NCBI RefSeq assembly: GCF_041080655.1
Contig: NZ_CP163525.1
Location: forward strand, 9,672,001-9,736,000
DNA: 64,000 nucleotides
Direction: 5' to 3'
From: Streptomyces sp. CG4
GTDB lineage: Bacteria; Actinomycetota; Actinomycetes; Streptomycetales; Streptomycetaceae
Under the pieces are notes generated by a model that saw only the letters and a program-made list of their open reading frames with translations, did not search any database and had not been told where the DNA came from. Of the stretch, positions 1 through 27,300 are shown piece by piece (position 1 is the first letter of the stretch; each line of letters starts with the position of its first letter). A program made the position numbers and the translations under genes.

Positions 1-2130
1 CGCGACGGCGTTGCCCATGCGCCGCGCCTGGGCCGTGTCCCGGCCGGCGGCGGGCTTGCGCTCCCGGCGGGTGAGTCTGCCTGGCATCTGGACAGTACGG
101 AGAAGGGCGCTCTGGACAATCTCGCCCTGACCCCCTTCCCGGAGGCCGCAGCCGAGTTGACGGAGGGGCAGGTCCGTGTCGCCGTACGCGCGGCCGGAGT
201 CAACTTCCGTGACGTGCTCAACGCGCTCGGCATGTACCCGGGCGAGGCAGGCCTGCTCGGCGGCGAGGGTGCGGGTGTGGTGACCGAGGTCGGTCCGGGC
301 GTGTCCGGGCTGGCTGTCGGCGACCGGGTGATGGGCATGTTCCCCGGCTCGTTCGGGCCCGTCGCCGTGGCGGATGCGCGGACGGTGGCGCGGATTCCGG
401 CGGGTTGGTCGTTCGCTCAGGCGGCCTCGGTGCCGATCGTGTTCCTGACGGCGTACTACGCGCTGACCGATCTGGGCGGCGTGCAGCCCGGTGAGTCGGT
501 ACTGGTGCATGCGGCGGCCGGTGGCGTGGGTATGGCGGCCGTACAGTTGGCGGGGCATGTGGGTGCCGAGGTGTTCGGTACGGCGAGTGCCGGCAAGTGG
601 GACACGCTGAGGAAGCTCGGCCTGGACGACAGTCACATCGCCTCGTCCCGGGACACGGAGTTCGAGAAGGCCTTCCTCGCGGCGACCGGCGGTCGTGGCG
701 TGGACGTCGTACTGGACTCGCTCGCGGGCGAGTTCGTAGATGCGTCGCTGCGGTTGCTGCCGGGCGGCGGCCGGTTCCTGGAGATGGGCAAGACCGACGT
801 CCGGGATGCGGAGGCGGTGGCTGCCGAGCATCCGGGTGTGACGTATCGGGCGTTCGATCTGTGGGACGCCGGTCCGGAGCGGATCGGCGAGATGCTGGCT
901 GACCTGGTCGGGCTGTTCGAGGAGGGCGTGCTCAAGCCCCTTCCCCTGACCTGCTGGGATGTACGGCGAGCCCCCGAGGCGTTCCGGTACCTGTCGCAGG
1001 CCCGGCATGTCGGCAAGGTGGTCCTGACCGTTCCGGTACCGATGGACCCGGACGGGACGGTGCTGGTCACCGGTGGCACGGGTGGTCTGGGTGCGCTGGT
1101 GGCCCGGCATCTGGTCACCGAGCACGGGGTACGACACCTGTTGCTGGCCAGCCGCCGCGGTCTCCAAGCCCCCGGCGCGAGCGAACTCGCCGCAGAACTC
1201 GCTCAGTTGGGTGCGCAGGTCGAGGTCGCGGCGGTGGACGTCGCCGACCGGGACGAGTTGTCCGCCATGCTCGACACCGTCCCGGGCGCGCATCCGCTGA
1301 CCGCCGTGGTCCACACGGCGGGCATCGTCGACGACGGCGTCATCGCGTCCCTGACTCCCGAGCGGCTGGCCGAGGTCCTGCGGCCGAAGGCCGACGCCGT
1401 GGAGCACCTGCACGAGCTGACCCGCGACGCCGACCTGTCCGCGTTCGTGGCCTTCTCCTCCGTCGCCGGCACGTTCGGCAGCGCGGGGCAGGCCAACTAC
1501 GCGGCCGCCAACGCCTTCCTCGACGGCTTCGCGGCCCTGCGCCGGGCCGCCGGACTGCCCGCGGTGTCCCTTGCATGGGGAGCCTGGGCACCCGGCGCCG
1601 GCATGACCGCCGAGCTGACCGAGGCGGACCTGCGGCGCATGGCACGCGGCGGCATGCAACCGCTCACCGCCGAGCAGGGTCTCGAACTTCTCGACATCGC
1701 CGGGCTCGTGGCCGCCGCGGCCCCCGGACACCGGGCGCTGCTGCTGCCGGTCAACCTGGACCTCCAGGCGCTGCGGGCACACGCCGAGGCCGTACCGCCG
1801 CTGCTGCGCGGCCTGGTGCGGGCGCCTGCGCGACGGGCGGCGGAGACGAGGGCCGGGGCCGGCGCGGAGCAGCAGGACCTCGGTACCAGGCTGGCGGCGC
1901 TCGCACCGGCCGACCGGGAGCAGTACCTCGTCGACCTGGTCTGCGCCCAGGCGGCGGCGACCCTCGGCCACGCCTCGGCGGACGAGATCGAACCGGACCA
2001 GGCGTTCAAGGAGCTGGGCTTCGACTCGCTCACCGCCGTCGAACTGCGCAACCGGCTCAACGCCGCCACCAGGCTGCGGCTGCCGGCCACGCTGGTGTTC
2101 GACCATCCGACACCGACGGTGCTGGCAGGT
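1..2130 (+). other. Terminal module of PKS-1 (visible part: ER-KR-ACP)
   Basis: Only the reductive half and carrier domain are visible. The ER differs from most ERs in this window after the [15 protein letters not shown] motif: it reads [12 protein letters not shown] where the others read [12 protein letters not shown]. Otherwise it is very close to the ERs at about 11440-12310, 44540-45430 and 50720-51610. Predicted outcome is a CH2 at the beta position, which becomes C13 counted from the final carboxyl. KS, AT and DH must be checked left of the window. Confidence 0.85.
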
Positions 2131-2484
2131 CAGCTACTTCAGGAGATCACCCTGCCGGAGGCGTCCGGCACGGGTGCGGGCGAAGGTCCGGGCGCAGCCG
2201 GGACGGCGGCGCCGCTCCTGGCCGAACTGGACCGGCTGGAGGCCGCGCTCGGCGCCGCCGCGATCGGCGGGGACGACCACGCGACGATCACTTCCCGGCT
2301 GCAGGGGCTGACGGCGAAGTGGCAGGACATGGCAACGAAGGGCAGCGGTGCCGGACACGACAACGGCACCGGCTCCGTGGATTCCGGAGCGGCACTCGCC
2401 GACCTCGACGACGGGGAACTCGACTCCGTCGAGACGGCGGACGAGCTGTTCGACCTGATCGACAAAGAACTCGGGATGTCGTGA
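1..2484 (+). CDS. Modular PKS, C-terminal part (ER-KR-ACP plus docking domain); PKS-1, 5' end outside window
   Basis: The reading frame is open from base 1, so this is the 3' end of a larger gene; the in-frame ATG at 157 lies inside the ER domain and is not a start. Domains in order: ER (about 1-1010, with [11 protein letters not shown] for NADPH binding), KR (about 1050-1640, with TGGTGGLG and a catalytic NYAAAN context) and ACP (about 1890-2130, [10 protein letters not shown], phosphopantetheine Ser). The tail includes [11 protein letters not shown] and ends [10 protein letters not shown], a typical PKS C-terminal docking region. ER plus KR implies a DH upstream, so this module should fully reduce the beta-carbon. 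The KR has VDDG at the LDD position, suggesting B-type. PKS-2 starts 45 bases downstream and opens with a matching coiled-coil docking segment, so the chain probably passes from this protein to PKS-2. Confidence 0.97.
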   Translation, partial: RDGVAHAPRLGRVPAGGGLALPAGESAWHLDSTEKGALDNLALTPFPEAAAELTEGQVRVAVRAAGVNFRDVLNALGMYPGEAGLLGGEGAGVVTEVGPGVSGLAVGDRVMGMFPGSFGPVAVADARTVARIPAGWSFAQAASVPIVFLTAYYALTDLGGVQPGESVLVHAAAGGVGMAAVQLAGHVGAEVFGTASAGKWDTLRKLGLDDSHIASSRDTEFEKAFLAATGGRGVDVVLDSLAGEFVDASLRLLPGGGRFLEMGKTDVRDAEAVAAEHPGVTYRAFDLWDAGPERIGEMLADLVGLFEEGVLKPLPLTCWDVRRAPEAFRYLSQARHVGKVVLTVPVPMDPDGTVLVTGGTGGLGALVARHLVTEHGVRHLLLASRRGLQAPGASELAAELAQLGAQVEVAAVDVADRDELSAMLDTVPGAHPLTAVVHTAGIVDDGVIASLTPERLAEVLRPKADAVEHLHELTRDADLSAFVAFSSVAGTFGSAGQANYAAANAFLDGFAALRRAAGLPAVSLAWGAWAPGAGMTAELTEADLRRMARGGMQPLTAEQGLELLDIAGLVAAAAPGHRALLLPVNLDLQALRAHAEAVPPLLRGLVRAPARRAAETRAGAGAEQQDLGTRLAALAPADREQYLVDLVCAQAAATLGHASADEIEPDQAFKELGFDSLTAVELRNRLNAATRLRLPATLVFDHPTPTVLAGQLLQEITLPEASGTGAGEGPGAAGTAAPLLAELDRLEAALGAAAIGGDDHATITSRLQGLTAKWQDMATKGSGAGHDNGTGSVDSGAALADLDDGELDSVETADELFDLIDKELGMS

Positions 2485-2514
2485 TCAGCCGCGGGAAACC
2501 GTTGGCATCGGCTC

Positions 2515-2519
2515 AGGGA
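2515..2519 (+). promoter_or_regulatory. Ribosome binding site setting the PKS-2 start at 2530
   Basis: AGGGA lies 10 bases upstream of GTG 2530 but only 1 base upstream of GTG 2521. The longer reading from 2521 is therefore unlikely to be the used start. The gap after PKS-1 is only 45 bases with no obvious terminator, which fits one operon. Confidence 0.6.
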
Positions 2520-2529
2520 TGTGACGTTG

Positions 2530-18282
<15,753 letters not shown>

Positions 18283-18353
18283 CCGGCAGGACGACCCCGG
18301 CATCCCCTCACCGGCAAGACCACCACGGCCACTGCCGGCCCGACACGACCTTC

Positions 18354-18360
18354 AAGGTGG
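18354..18360 (+). promoter_or_regulatory. Ribosome binding site for PKS-3
   Basis: AAGGTGG sits 10 bases before GTG 18371. The 88-base gap after PKS-2 (18283-18370) contains no gene and no clear terminator, consistent with read-through from PKS-2. Confidence 0.5.
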
Positions 18361-18370
18361 GTGAGTACGC

Positions 18371-21300
18371 GTGAACGAGCAGGAAAAGCTCCTCAGCTAC
18401 CTCAAGAAGGTCACCGGCGACCTGCACGAGACCCGCAAGCGGCTGCGCGAGGCGGAGTCCGCGTCCCGGGAACCGGTCGCCATCGTCGCGATGAGCTGCC
18501 GCTTCCCCGGCGGCGCCGACTCGCCCGAGGAGCTGTGGCGGCTGCTCGGCTCCGGCGGGGACGCCGTCGGCGAGTGGCCCACCGACCGGGGCTGGAACCT
18601 CGCCGACCACTACGACCCCGAACCCGGCCGCCCCGGAAAGACGTACAGCACCTCCGGCGGCGCCCTCGCCGGTGCCGGAGACTTCGACGCGTCCTTCTTC
18701 GGCATCTCGCCGCGCGAGGCCATGGCGATGGACCCGCAGCAGCGGCTGCTCCTGGAGATCTCCTGGGAGGCGTTCGAACGGGCCGGTATCGACCCGACGA
18801 CCCTGCGCGGCTCCCGCACCGGTGTCTTCGCCGGCACCAACGGCCAGGACTACCCGGCGCTGCTGCTGGCCTCGCAGGAGAGCCTGGAAGGGCACGTCGG
18901 CACCGGCAACGCGGCCAGCGTCGTCTCCGGCCGCATCTCCTACACACTGGGCCTGGAGGGTCCCGCCGTCACCGTCGACACCGCCTGCTCCTCCTCCCTG
19001 GTCGCCCTGCACCTGGCCGTACGGGCACTGCGCGCAAGGGAGTGCGACCTGGCACTCGCCGGCGGCGTCACCGTGCTCACGACACCCGGCCTCTTCCTGG
19101 AGTTCAGCCGGCAGCGGGGCCTCGCCCCCGACGGCCGGTGCAAGGCGTTCGCCGAGGCCGCCGACGGCACCGGCTGGGCCGAGGGCGCAGGCATGCTGCT
19201 GGTGGAGCGGCTCGCCGACGCCCGCCGCCTCGGGCACCCGGTACTCGCCGTGGTCCGCGGCAGCGCCGTCAACCAGGACGGCGCCTCCAACGGCCTGACC
19301 GCCCCCAACGGCCCCGCCCAGCAGCGCGTCATCTGGCAGGCCCTCGCCGACGCCCAGCTGTCCACCGCCGACGTCGACGCGGTGGAGGCGCACGGCACCG
19401 GTACGACGCTGGGCGACCCGATCGAGGCACAGGCCCTCCTCGCCACCTACGGGCAGGACCGCGAACAGCCGCTGTGGCTGGGCTCCGTCAAATCCAACAT
19501 CGGGCACACCCAGGCCGCCGCCGGGGTCGCCGGCGTCATGAAGATGGTGCTGGCCATGCGGCACGGCGTGCTGCCCCGCACCCTCCACGTCGACCGGCCC
19601 ACCAGCCACGTCGACTGGACGGCGGGCCGCGTCGAGCTGCTGACCGAGGCGCGCCCCTGGCCGGCCGTCGACCGGCCGCGCGTGGCGGGCGTCTCCTCCT
19701 TCGGCGTGAGCGGCACCAACGCCCACGTCATCCTCGAACAGCCCGCCTCCGAACAGCCAGCCCCCGAACCGGCCGAGCCCGGCGACGGGCCCGTCGCGCG
19801 GCCGCACACCACACTGCCGTATGTCGTCTCCGGGCGCAGCGCCGCCGGGCTGCGCGCCCAGGCCGCCGCCCTGCACGCCCGGCTGCGTGCCGACGAGGCG
19901 CTCACCCCGCACGACGTGGCCTGGTCGCTGGCCGCCGGCCGTTCCGCTTTCGAACACCGCGCGGTGCTCCTCGCCGACGACCGCGCGGAGCTGCTGCGCG
20001 GTCTGGAGTCCCTCGCATCGGGCACCCCGGCGGCCGGACTCGTCCAGGGCCTGGCCGACGTGGACGGCCGTACCGTCTTCGTCTTCCCCGGCCAGGGCCC
20101 CCAGTGGCCCGGCATGGCCACCGAACTCCTCGACGCCGACCCCGAGTTCCGCGAGCACTTCACCGCGTGCGCGGCCGCCGTCGAGCGGTACGTCGACTGG
20201 TCCGCCGAAGCCGTCCTGCGCGGCCGCGACGGCGCCCCCACCCTCGACCGCGTGGACGTGGTCCAGCCCCTGCTGTTCGTGACGATGGTGTCGCTGGCCC
20301 GGCTGTGGCAGTCCCGCGGCATACGCCCCGACGCCGTCGTCGGCCACAGCCAGGGCGAGATCGCCGCCGCCTGCGTCGCCGGGGGCCTCACCCTGGACGA
20401 CGCCGCACGCGTGGTCGTGCTGCGCAGCAGGGCCATCACCGCGCTCGCCGGACACGGCGGCATGGCCTCCGTGCTGCTGCCCGTCACCGAGGTCGAGGAG
20501 CGGCTGGCACGCTGGGCGGGGCGGCTTTCGGTCGCCGCGGTCAACGGACCCGCCTCCGTGGTCGTCTCCGGCGACGCCGACGCCGTACGCGACCTGGTCG
20601 CCGACCTCACCACCGCCGGCGCACAGGCCCGGCAGATCCCCGTCGACTACGCCTCCCACTCCGCCCAGGTCGAGGAGATACGCGATCGGCTCCTCGCCGA
20701 CCTCGCCCCCGTGCGGCCGCGCACCGCCGAGGTGCTGTTCTTCTCCACCGTCACCTGCGACTGGCTGGACACCGAAGGCCTCGACGCCGCCTACTGGTAC
20801 GACAACCTGCGCCGCACCGTCCGGTTCGCCGACGCCGTACGCGCCCTGGCCGCGCAGGACTTCCGCGCCTTCGTCGAATCCAGCCCGCACCCCGTGCTCA
20901 CCGCCGCCGTCCGCGACACCCTGGACGAGGACGGCCGCACCGGCACCGTCGTCTCCGGCACGCTGCGCCGCGGCGAAGGCGGACCGCGCCGCTTCCTCGC
21001 CTCCCTGGCCGAGCTGAGCGTCCGCGGCGCCGCCCCGGTCGACTGGACGGCCCTCGCCGGCACCGGCACCCGCGTCGACCTGCCCACGTACGCCTTCCAG
21101 CGCCGCACCTACTGGCCCACGCCCGCCCAGCTCACAGATCCCGCGACGGCTCCCGGTACCGACCTCGACGCCCGCTTCTGGGAGTCCGTCGAGAACGGCG
21201 AGACCGGCTCGCTGGCCGCCGCCCTCCACCTGGACCAGGACACCCTCTCCACGGTCCTGCCCGCCCTGAGCGACTACCGCAGACGCAGCCGGGACAACGC

Positions 21301-24300
21301 CGTCGTCGACGCCTGGCGCTACCGCGTCACCTGGAAACCCCTGCCCGCGACCCCTGCGCCCGTGCTGCGCGGCGGCTGGCTCGTCGCCCTGCCCGCCGCC
21401 CACCAGGACCCGGACCACCCGGGCCACGCCCTCACCACCGCTGTCGTCGACACCCTCACCCACGCCGGCGCCGACCCGGTCGTCGTCCCGGTCGCCCCGG
21501 ACGACGACCGCGAGCGCATCGCCGAACTCCTGCGCGCCACCGGACAGGACCGGCCCCGGGCCGTACTGTCGCTGCTCGCCCTGGACGAGGAGGAACACGA
21601 CGGCCTGCCCGGCCTGCCCCGTGGCTTCGCCGCCAGCGTCTTGCTCGTCCAGGCGCTCGACGACCTCGGCCGGGAGGCACCGGTCTGGTTCGCCACCCGG
21701 GGCGCCGTCGCCACCGGCGCGACCGAGACCGTCGACGCCCCGCAGCAGGCCCTCGTCTGGGGCTTCGGCCGGGTCGTCGCCCTCGAACAGCCCCAGCGCT
21801 GGGGAGGCCTGCTCGACCTGCCCGCCACCCTCGACCCGGCCGCCGCCGAACGGCTCACCGCCGCCCTCGCCGGCGTCGGCCAGGAGGACCAGCTCGCCCT
21901 CCGCGACACCGGCCTGCTCGCCCGGCGCCTCAACCGCGCCGCCACGGGCGGGCTGGGCGCGCGCCGCGACTGGACCCCCACCGGCACCACCCTCGTCACC
22001 GGCGGCACCGGCGCCCTCGGCCGCCAGGTGGCCCGCAGCCTCGCCCGCCAGGGCGCCCCCGGCCTGCTGCTGGTCAGCCGCACCGGCTCCGACGCCCCCG
22101 GCGCGGCCGAACTCCGCGCCGAGCTCACCGCACTCGGCGCCGGACACGTCGAGATCGCCGCCTGCGACATCGCCGACCGCGACCAGCTCGCCGCCGTGCT
22201 GGGCGCCATCCCGGACGAACGGCCCCTCACCGCCGTCTTCCACACCGCCGCCGTCCTGTGCGACGGCGTCATCACCACCCTCACCCCGGACCTGCTTGCC
22301 GAGGTCCTGCGCGTCAAGGTCGGCGGCGCCCGCAACCTCGACGCCCTCACCGCGGGCCTCGACCTGTCCGCGTTCGTCCTCTTCTCCTCCACCGCCGGTA
22401 CGATCGGCGCCCCCGGCCACGCCAACTACGCCCCCGGCAACGCCCTGCTCGACGCCCTCGCCCAGCAGCGCCGCTCCCGCGGCCTGCCCGCCACCGCCAT
22501 CGCCTGGGGGCCCTGGGCCGACGGCGGCATGGCCGAGGGCTCAGTCGGCGAACGCCTCCAGCGGCACGGCGTGCGCCCCATGAACCCCGACCTGGCCCTC
22601 GGCGCCCTGCAGCAAGCACTCGACCACGACGACACCACGCTCGCCGTCACCGACATCGACTGGGACCTGTTCGCCCACGCCTACACCACGGCCCGGCCCC
22701 GTCCCTTCCTCGACGCCCTGCCCGAGGCCCGGCGCGCCCTGGCGGCCCGCCGCACCCCGGACCACGACCCCCGGCACACCCCCGACAGCGACACGCCCGA
22801 CACCGGCGACCTCACCCGGCAACTCGCCGCACTCGCCGACCCCGAACAGCGGGCCGCCTTCGAGGAACTCGTCCGCGCCCATGTCGCGGTCGTCCTCAAC
22901 CACAGCGGCCCCCAGGACGTCGAACCCACCCGTTCCTTCCGCGAACTCGGCTTCGACTCCCTCACCGCCGTGGAACTCCGCAACGCCCTCAGCGGCGCCC
23001 TCGGCCGCCCCCTGCCCGCCACCCTCGTCTTCGACTACCCCACCCCGACCGCCCTCGCCGAACACCTCCGCGCCGCCCTCGCCCCGGCCGCCGCCGACTC
23101 CCCGGCCGCCGCGCTGCCCGCGCCGCGCGCCACCGACGACGACCCGATCGTCATCACCGCGATGAGCTGCCGTTTCCCCGGCGGGGCCAACACCCCCGAG
23201 GAGTTCTGGAGGCTGCTCGCGGACGGCACCGACGCCATCTCCGCATGGCCGGACGACCGTGGCTGGGACCTCGACAGCCTCTACGATCCCGAGCCCGGCC
23301 TCCCCGGCCGGGCCAGCACCCGCGCCGGCGGATTCCTCGACCGCGTCGCCGACTTCGACCCCGGCTTCTTCGGGATCTCGCCGCGTGAGGCGCTGGCGAT
23401 GGACCCGCAGCAGCGGTTGCTGCTGGAGCTGGCGTGGGAGGCGTTCGAGCGGGCCGGGATCGACCCGACGACCCTGCGCGGCTCCCGCACCGGCGTCTTC
23501 GCCGGCACCAACTACCAGGATTACGCCTCGCGCCCGCTCGACCCGGCCACGGCCGACGAGGTCGCGGGCCACCTCGGCACGGGCAACTCCGCCAGCGTGA
23601 TGTCCGGCCGCGTCTCCTTCACGCTGGGCCTGGAGGGCCCCGCGGTGACCGTGGACACGGCGTGCTCCTCGGCCCTGGTGGCGCTGCATCTGGCGGTGCA
23701 GGCGCTGCGGGCGGGGGAGTGTGATCTGGCGCTGGCCGGTGGTGTGACGGTGATGTCGACACCGGGGCTGTTCCTGGACTTCAGCAGGCAGCGTGGGCTT
23801 GCGGCGGACGGCCGGTGCAAGGCGTTCTCGGACGCCGCGGACGGGGCCGGGTTCTCCGAGGGCGCGGGTCTGGTGCTCGTCGAGCGGCTGTCGGACGCGC
23901 GCCGCAACGGACGGCGCGTCCTGGCCGTGGTCCGCGGCAGCGCGGTCAACCAGGACGGCGCCTCCAACGGTCTGACGGCGCCGAACGGTCCTTCGCAGCA
24001 GCGGGTGATCCGTCAGGCGCTGGCCGACGCGGGGCTGAAGCCCGCCGATGTGGACGCGGTGGAGGCGCACGGCACGGGCACGACGCTGGGTGACCCGATC
24101 GAGGCCCAGGCCATCATCGCCACCTACGGTCAGGACCGTGACCGGCCGCTCCTGCTGGGGGCCGTGAAGTCGAACATCGGGCATACCCAGGCGGCCGCCG
24201 GTGTGGCCGGTGTGATCAAGATGGTGTTGGCTCTGCAGCACGGGGTGCTGCCGCGCACCCTGCACGCGGACGAGCCCTCGTCCCACGTGGACTGGACCGC

Positions 24301-27300
24301 CGGTGCCGTGGAGCTGCTGGCCGAGAGCGCCGACTGGCCGCGTGCCGAGGGGAGGACACGCCGTGGGGGCGTGTCGTCGTTCGGTATCAGTGGCACGAAC
24401 GCGCATGTGGTGCTGGAGGAGCCGCCGGTACGGGCGGAGCCGCAGCCGGTGCACGCACCGGCTGACGGCGGTGTGGTGCCGTGGGTGGTGTCGGGCCGTA
24501 CGGCCGCGGCGCTGCGGGCCCAGGCGGCGCGGCTCGCGGAGTGCGTGACCGGCGACGAGACGCTGGGCGCTGTGGAGGTCGGCGCCTCCCTGGTGCGGTC
24601 ACGATCGCTGTTCGAGCACCGGGCCGTGGTCTGGGGCACCGACCGTACGGAGCTGCTGCGTGGTCTTGAGTCGGTCGCTTCCGGAGAGGAGGAAGCCTTG
24701 AACGCCGCGACGGGCACGGCCCGGCGCGACGCGCACACGGCGTTTCTGTTTGCCGGCCAGGGTTCCCAACGGCTGGGTATGGGCCGGGAGTTGTACGAGG
24801 CGTATCCGGTGTTCGCCGGGGCTTTTGACGCGGTGGATGCGGAACTGCCTTTCGGTCTGCGGGAGGTGGTCTTCGGTGAGGACGCGGACTGTCTGAACCG
24901 GACCGAGTATGCCCAGCCTGCCCTGTTCGCGCTGGAAGTGGCGTTGTTCCGGCTGCTGGAGTCGTGGGGTGTGCGGCCGGATGTGCTGGCCGGGCATTCG
25001 ATCGGTGAGATCGCGGCGGCGCATGTGGCGGGTGTGTGGTCGCTGGCGGATGCCTGCCGGCTGGTCGTCGCGCGTGGCCGGTTGATGCAGGCGCTGCCGT
25101 CCGGTGGGGCGATGATCGCGCTGCAGGCGTCCGAGGACGAGGTGCAGTCCCTGCTCGACGACCGTGTGGGTATCGCTGCGGTCAACGGCCCGCAGGCGGT
25201 CGTGATCGCCGGTGTGGCGGAAGCGGTGGAGGAGGTGGCCGCCCACTTCCGTGCCGAAGGCCGCAAGACGACCGCGCTGCGCGTCAGCCACGCCTTCCAC
25301 TCTCCGCTGATGGAACCGATGCTCGCGGATTTCCGCAAGGTCGCGGAGAGTCTGACGTACGAGCCTCCGAAGCTGCCTGTCGTCTCCACGGTGACCGGCG
25401 AGGCGGCCAGCGCCGAGGAGCTGATGTCGCCGGACTATTGGGTGCGGCATGTGCGCGAGACCGTCCGTTACGCCGACGCCGTCCGCGCTCTCGCCGCCCA
25501 GAACGTCACCCGTTACCTCGAACTCGGCCCCGACGGCACCCTCACCGCCCTGGCCCAGACGGCCCTCGACGACCCCGAGACGGCCCTCCTCGTACCCGCG
25601 CTCCGCAAGGACCGCCCCGAGGCGACCTCGTTGATCGGTGCACTGGCGCGGCTGTACGTCGACGGAGTTCGCGTCGAATGGCGGGTTCAACTGCCCGAGA
25701 CCCGACCGGTTCTGCTGCCGACGTACGCCTTCCAGCGCCGTCGCTACTGGCTGGACGCCTCCGATCAGCCCGGTGATGTGACCGCTGCGGGTCTTGAGCG
25801 CGCCGGACACCCGCTGCTGTCGGCGGCCGTGCGGGTCGCCGAGACGGGTGGACTGGTGCTCAGCGGGCGACTGTCGTCCCGTGCCCACCCGTGGCTCGCC
25901 GATCACCGTGTGCTGGGCCGGACCATCCTGCCCGCCACCGCCTACCTCGAACTGGCCGTGCACGCCGGTGACCAGGTCGGCCTCGGTCATGTCGCCGAGC
26001 TCACCCTGGAGACCCCGCTGGTGCTGCCCGAGCGCGGCGCCGTACAGCTCCAACTCGCCCTCGGCGGACCGGACGAGGAAGGGCGGCGGCCGTTCAGCGT
26101 GCATTCGAGGGCCGCCGACGCCGCTGCCGACCCGTCGTGGACCCGTCATGCGCAGGGGCTGCTCGCCGAGGAGTGCGGACCCGTGCCGCAGGACGCCGGT
26201 GCCTGGCCGCCGCCGGATGCCGTGCCGGTCGTACCGGGCGCGGCGGGCGAGGGCGACTGGTACGAGCTGTTCGCCGCCGGAGGGTTCGCGTACGGGCCTG
26301 CATTCCGGGGGCTCGGCCGCGTATGGCGACGCGACCGGGACCTGTTCGCGGAGGTCGCGCTGCCGGAGGGCCACCGCGCCGAGGCGGCTCGCTACGGGCT
26401 GCACCCCGCCCTGCTGGACGCCGCCGTGCAGACCCTGCTCGTCGGGGCGCTGGACACCGAGGGGGCCGCGGCGACCCTTCCGTTCGCCTGGAACGGTTTC
26501 TCCTTGTACGCGACCGGGGCGAGCGCGCTGCGCGTCCATCTGGCGCCCACCGGCCGCCCGGACGAGTACACGGTGTCCGTCGCCGACTGCGACGGCCGAC
26601 CGGTGGCCACGGCGGACGGGCTGGTGCTGCGCAGGGTGTCCGCCGGACAGATCCCCGACGCGCGGGACACCGATGCGGTGGACGCCGCGCCGCCCCTGCT
26701 GGTCCAGCGCTGGCGGCGCGCCGAGCCGCAGCCCGCCGCCCCGGCCCCCGAAACCGTGCGTTGGGCGCTGCTCGGGCAGGGCGACGGTGGTCTCGCCGAG
26801 GCGCTGGACGCGGCCGGGGTCCACCTGGAGTGCTATGCCGACCTCGCCTCGCTCGCGGCGGCCCTCGACACCGGAACCGCCGCGCCCAAGGTCGTCCTCA
26901 CCGCCTGCACCGCCTCCATCGCACCCGCCCCCGAGGCCACCAGGGAGCTGCTGGCCTCGGCGGTGGACCTCGTCCGGCACTGGGTCGGCGACGAACGGTT
27001 CTCCGGTTCGCGGCTGGTCCTGGTCACCCGGGGTGCCCTGGCCACCGCCGAGGCGGAGAACGTGAGCGACCTCCCGGCGGCGGCACTGTGGGGACTCGTC
27101 AGGTCCGCCCAGCTGGAACACCCCGAACGGTTGCAGCTCCTCGATCTCGACGGAGCTACCGCGCCCGGTGACGACGGCGCCCTCCGTGCCGTCCCGGCCG
27201 CGATCGCCGCCGCTCTCCAGCAGTCCGCCGTACGCGGTGGAGCGCTGCTGGAGCCCGGCCTCGCGGCCCAAGCCCCCGCCTTGGAGGGGGACTTCGCTCA

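Noticed and set aside
18361-23388. A long + strand frame of about 1,675 codons overlapping PKS-3
   Set aside because: Arg/Pro-rich shadow of PKS-3 in another frame; the PKS-3 frame contains all intact domains.
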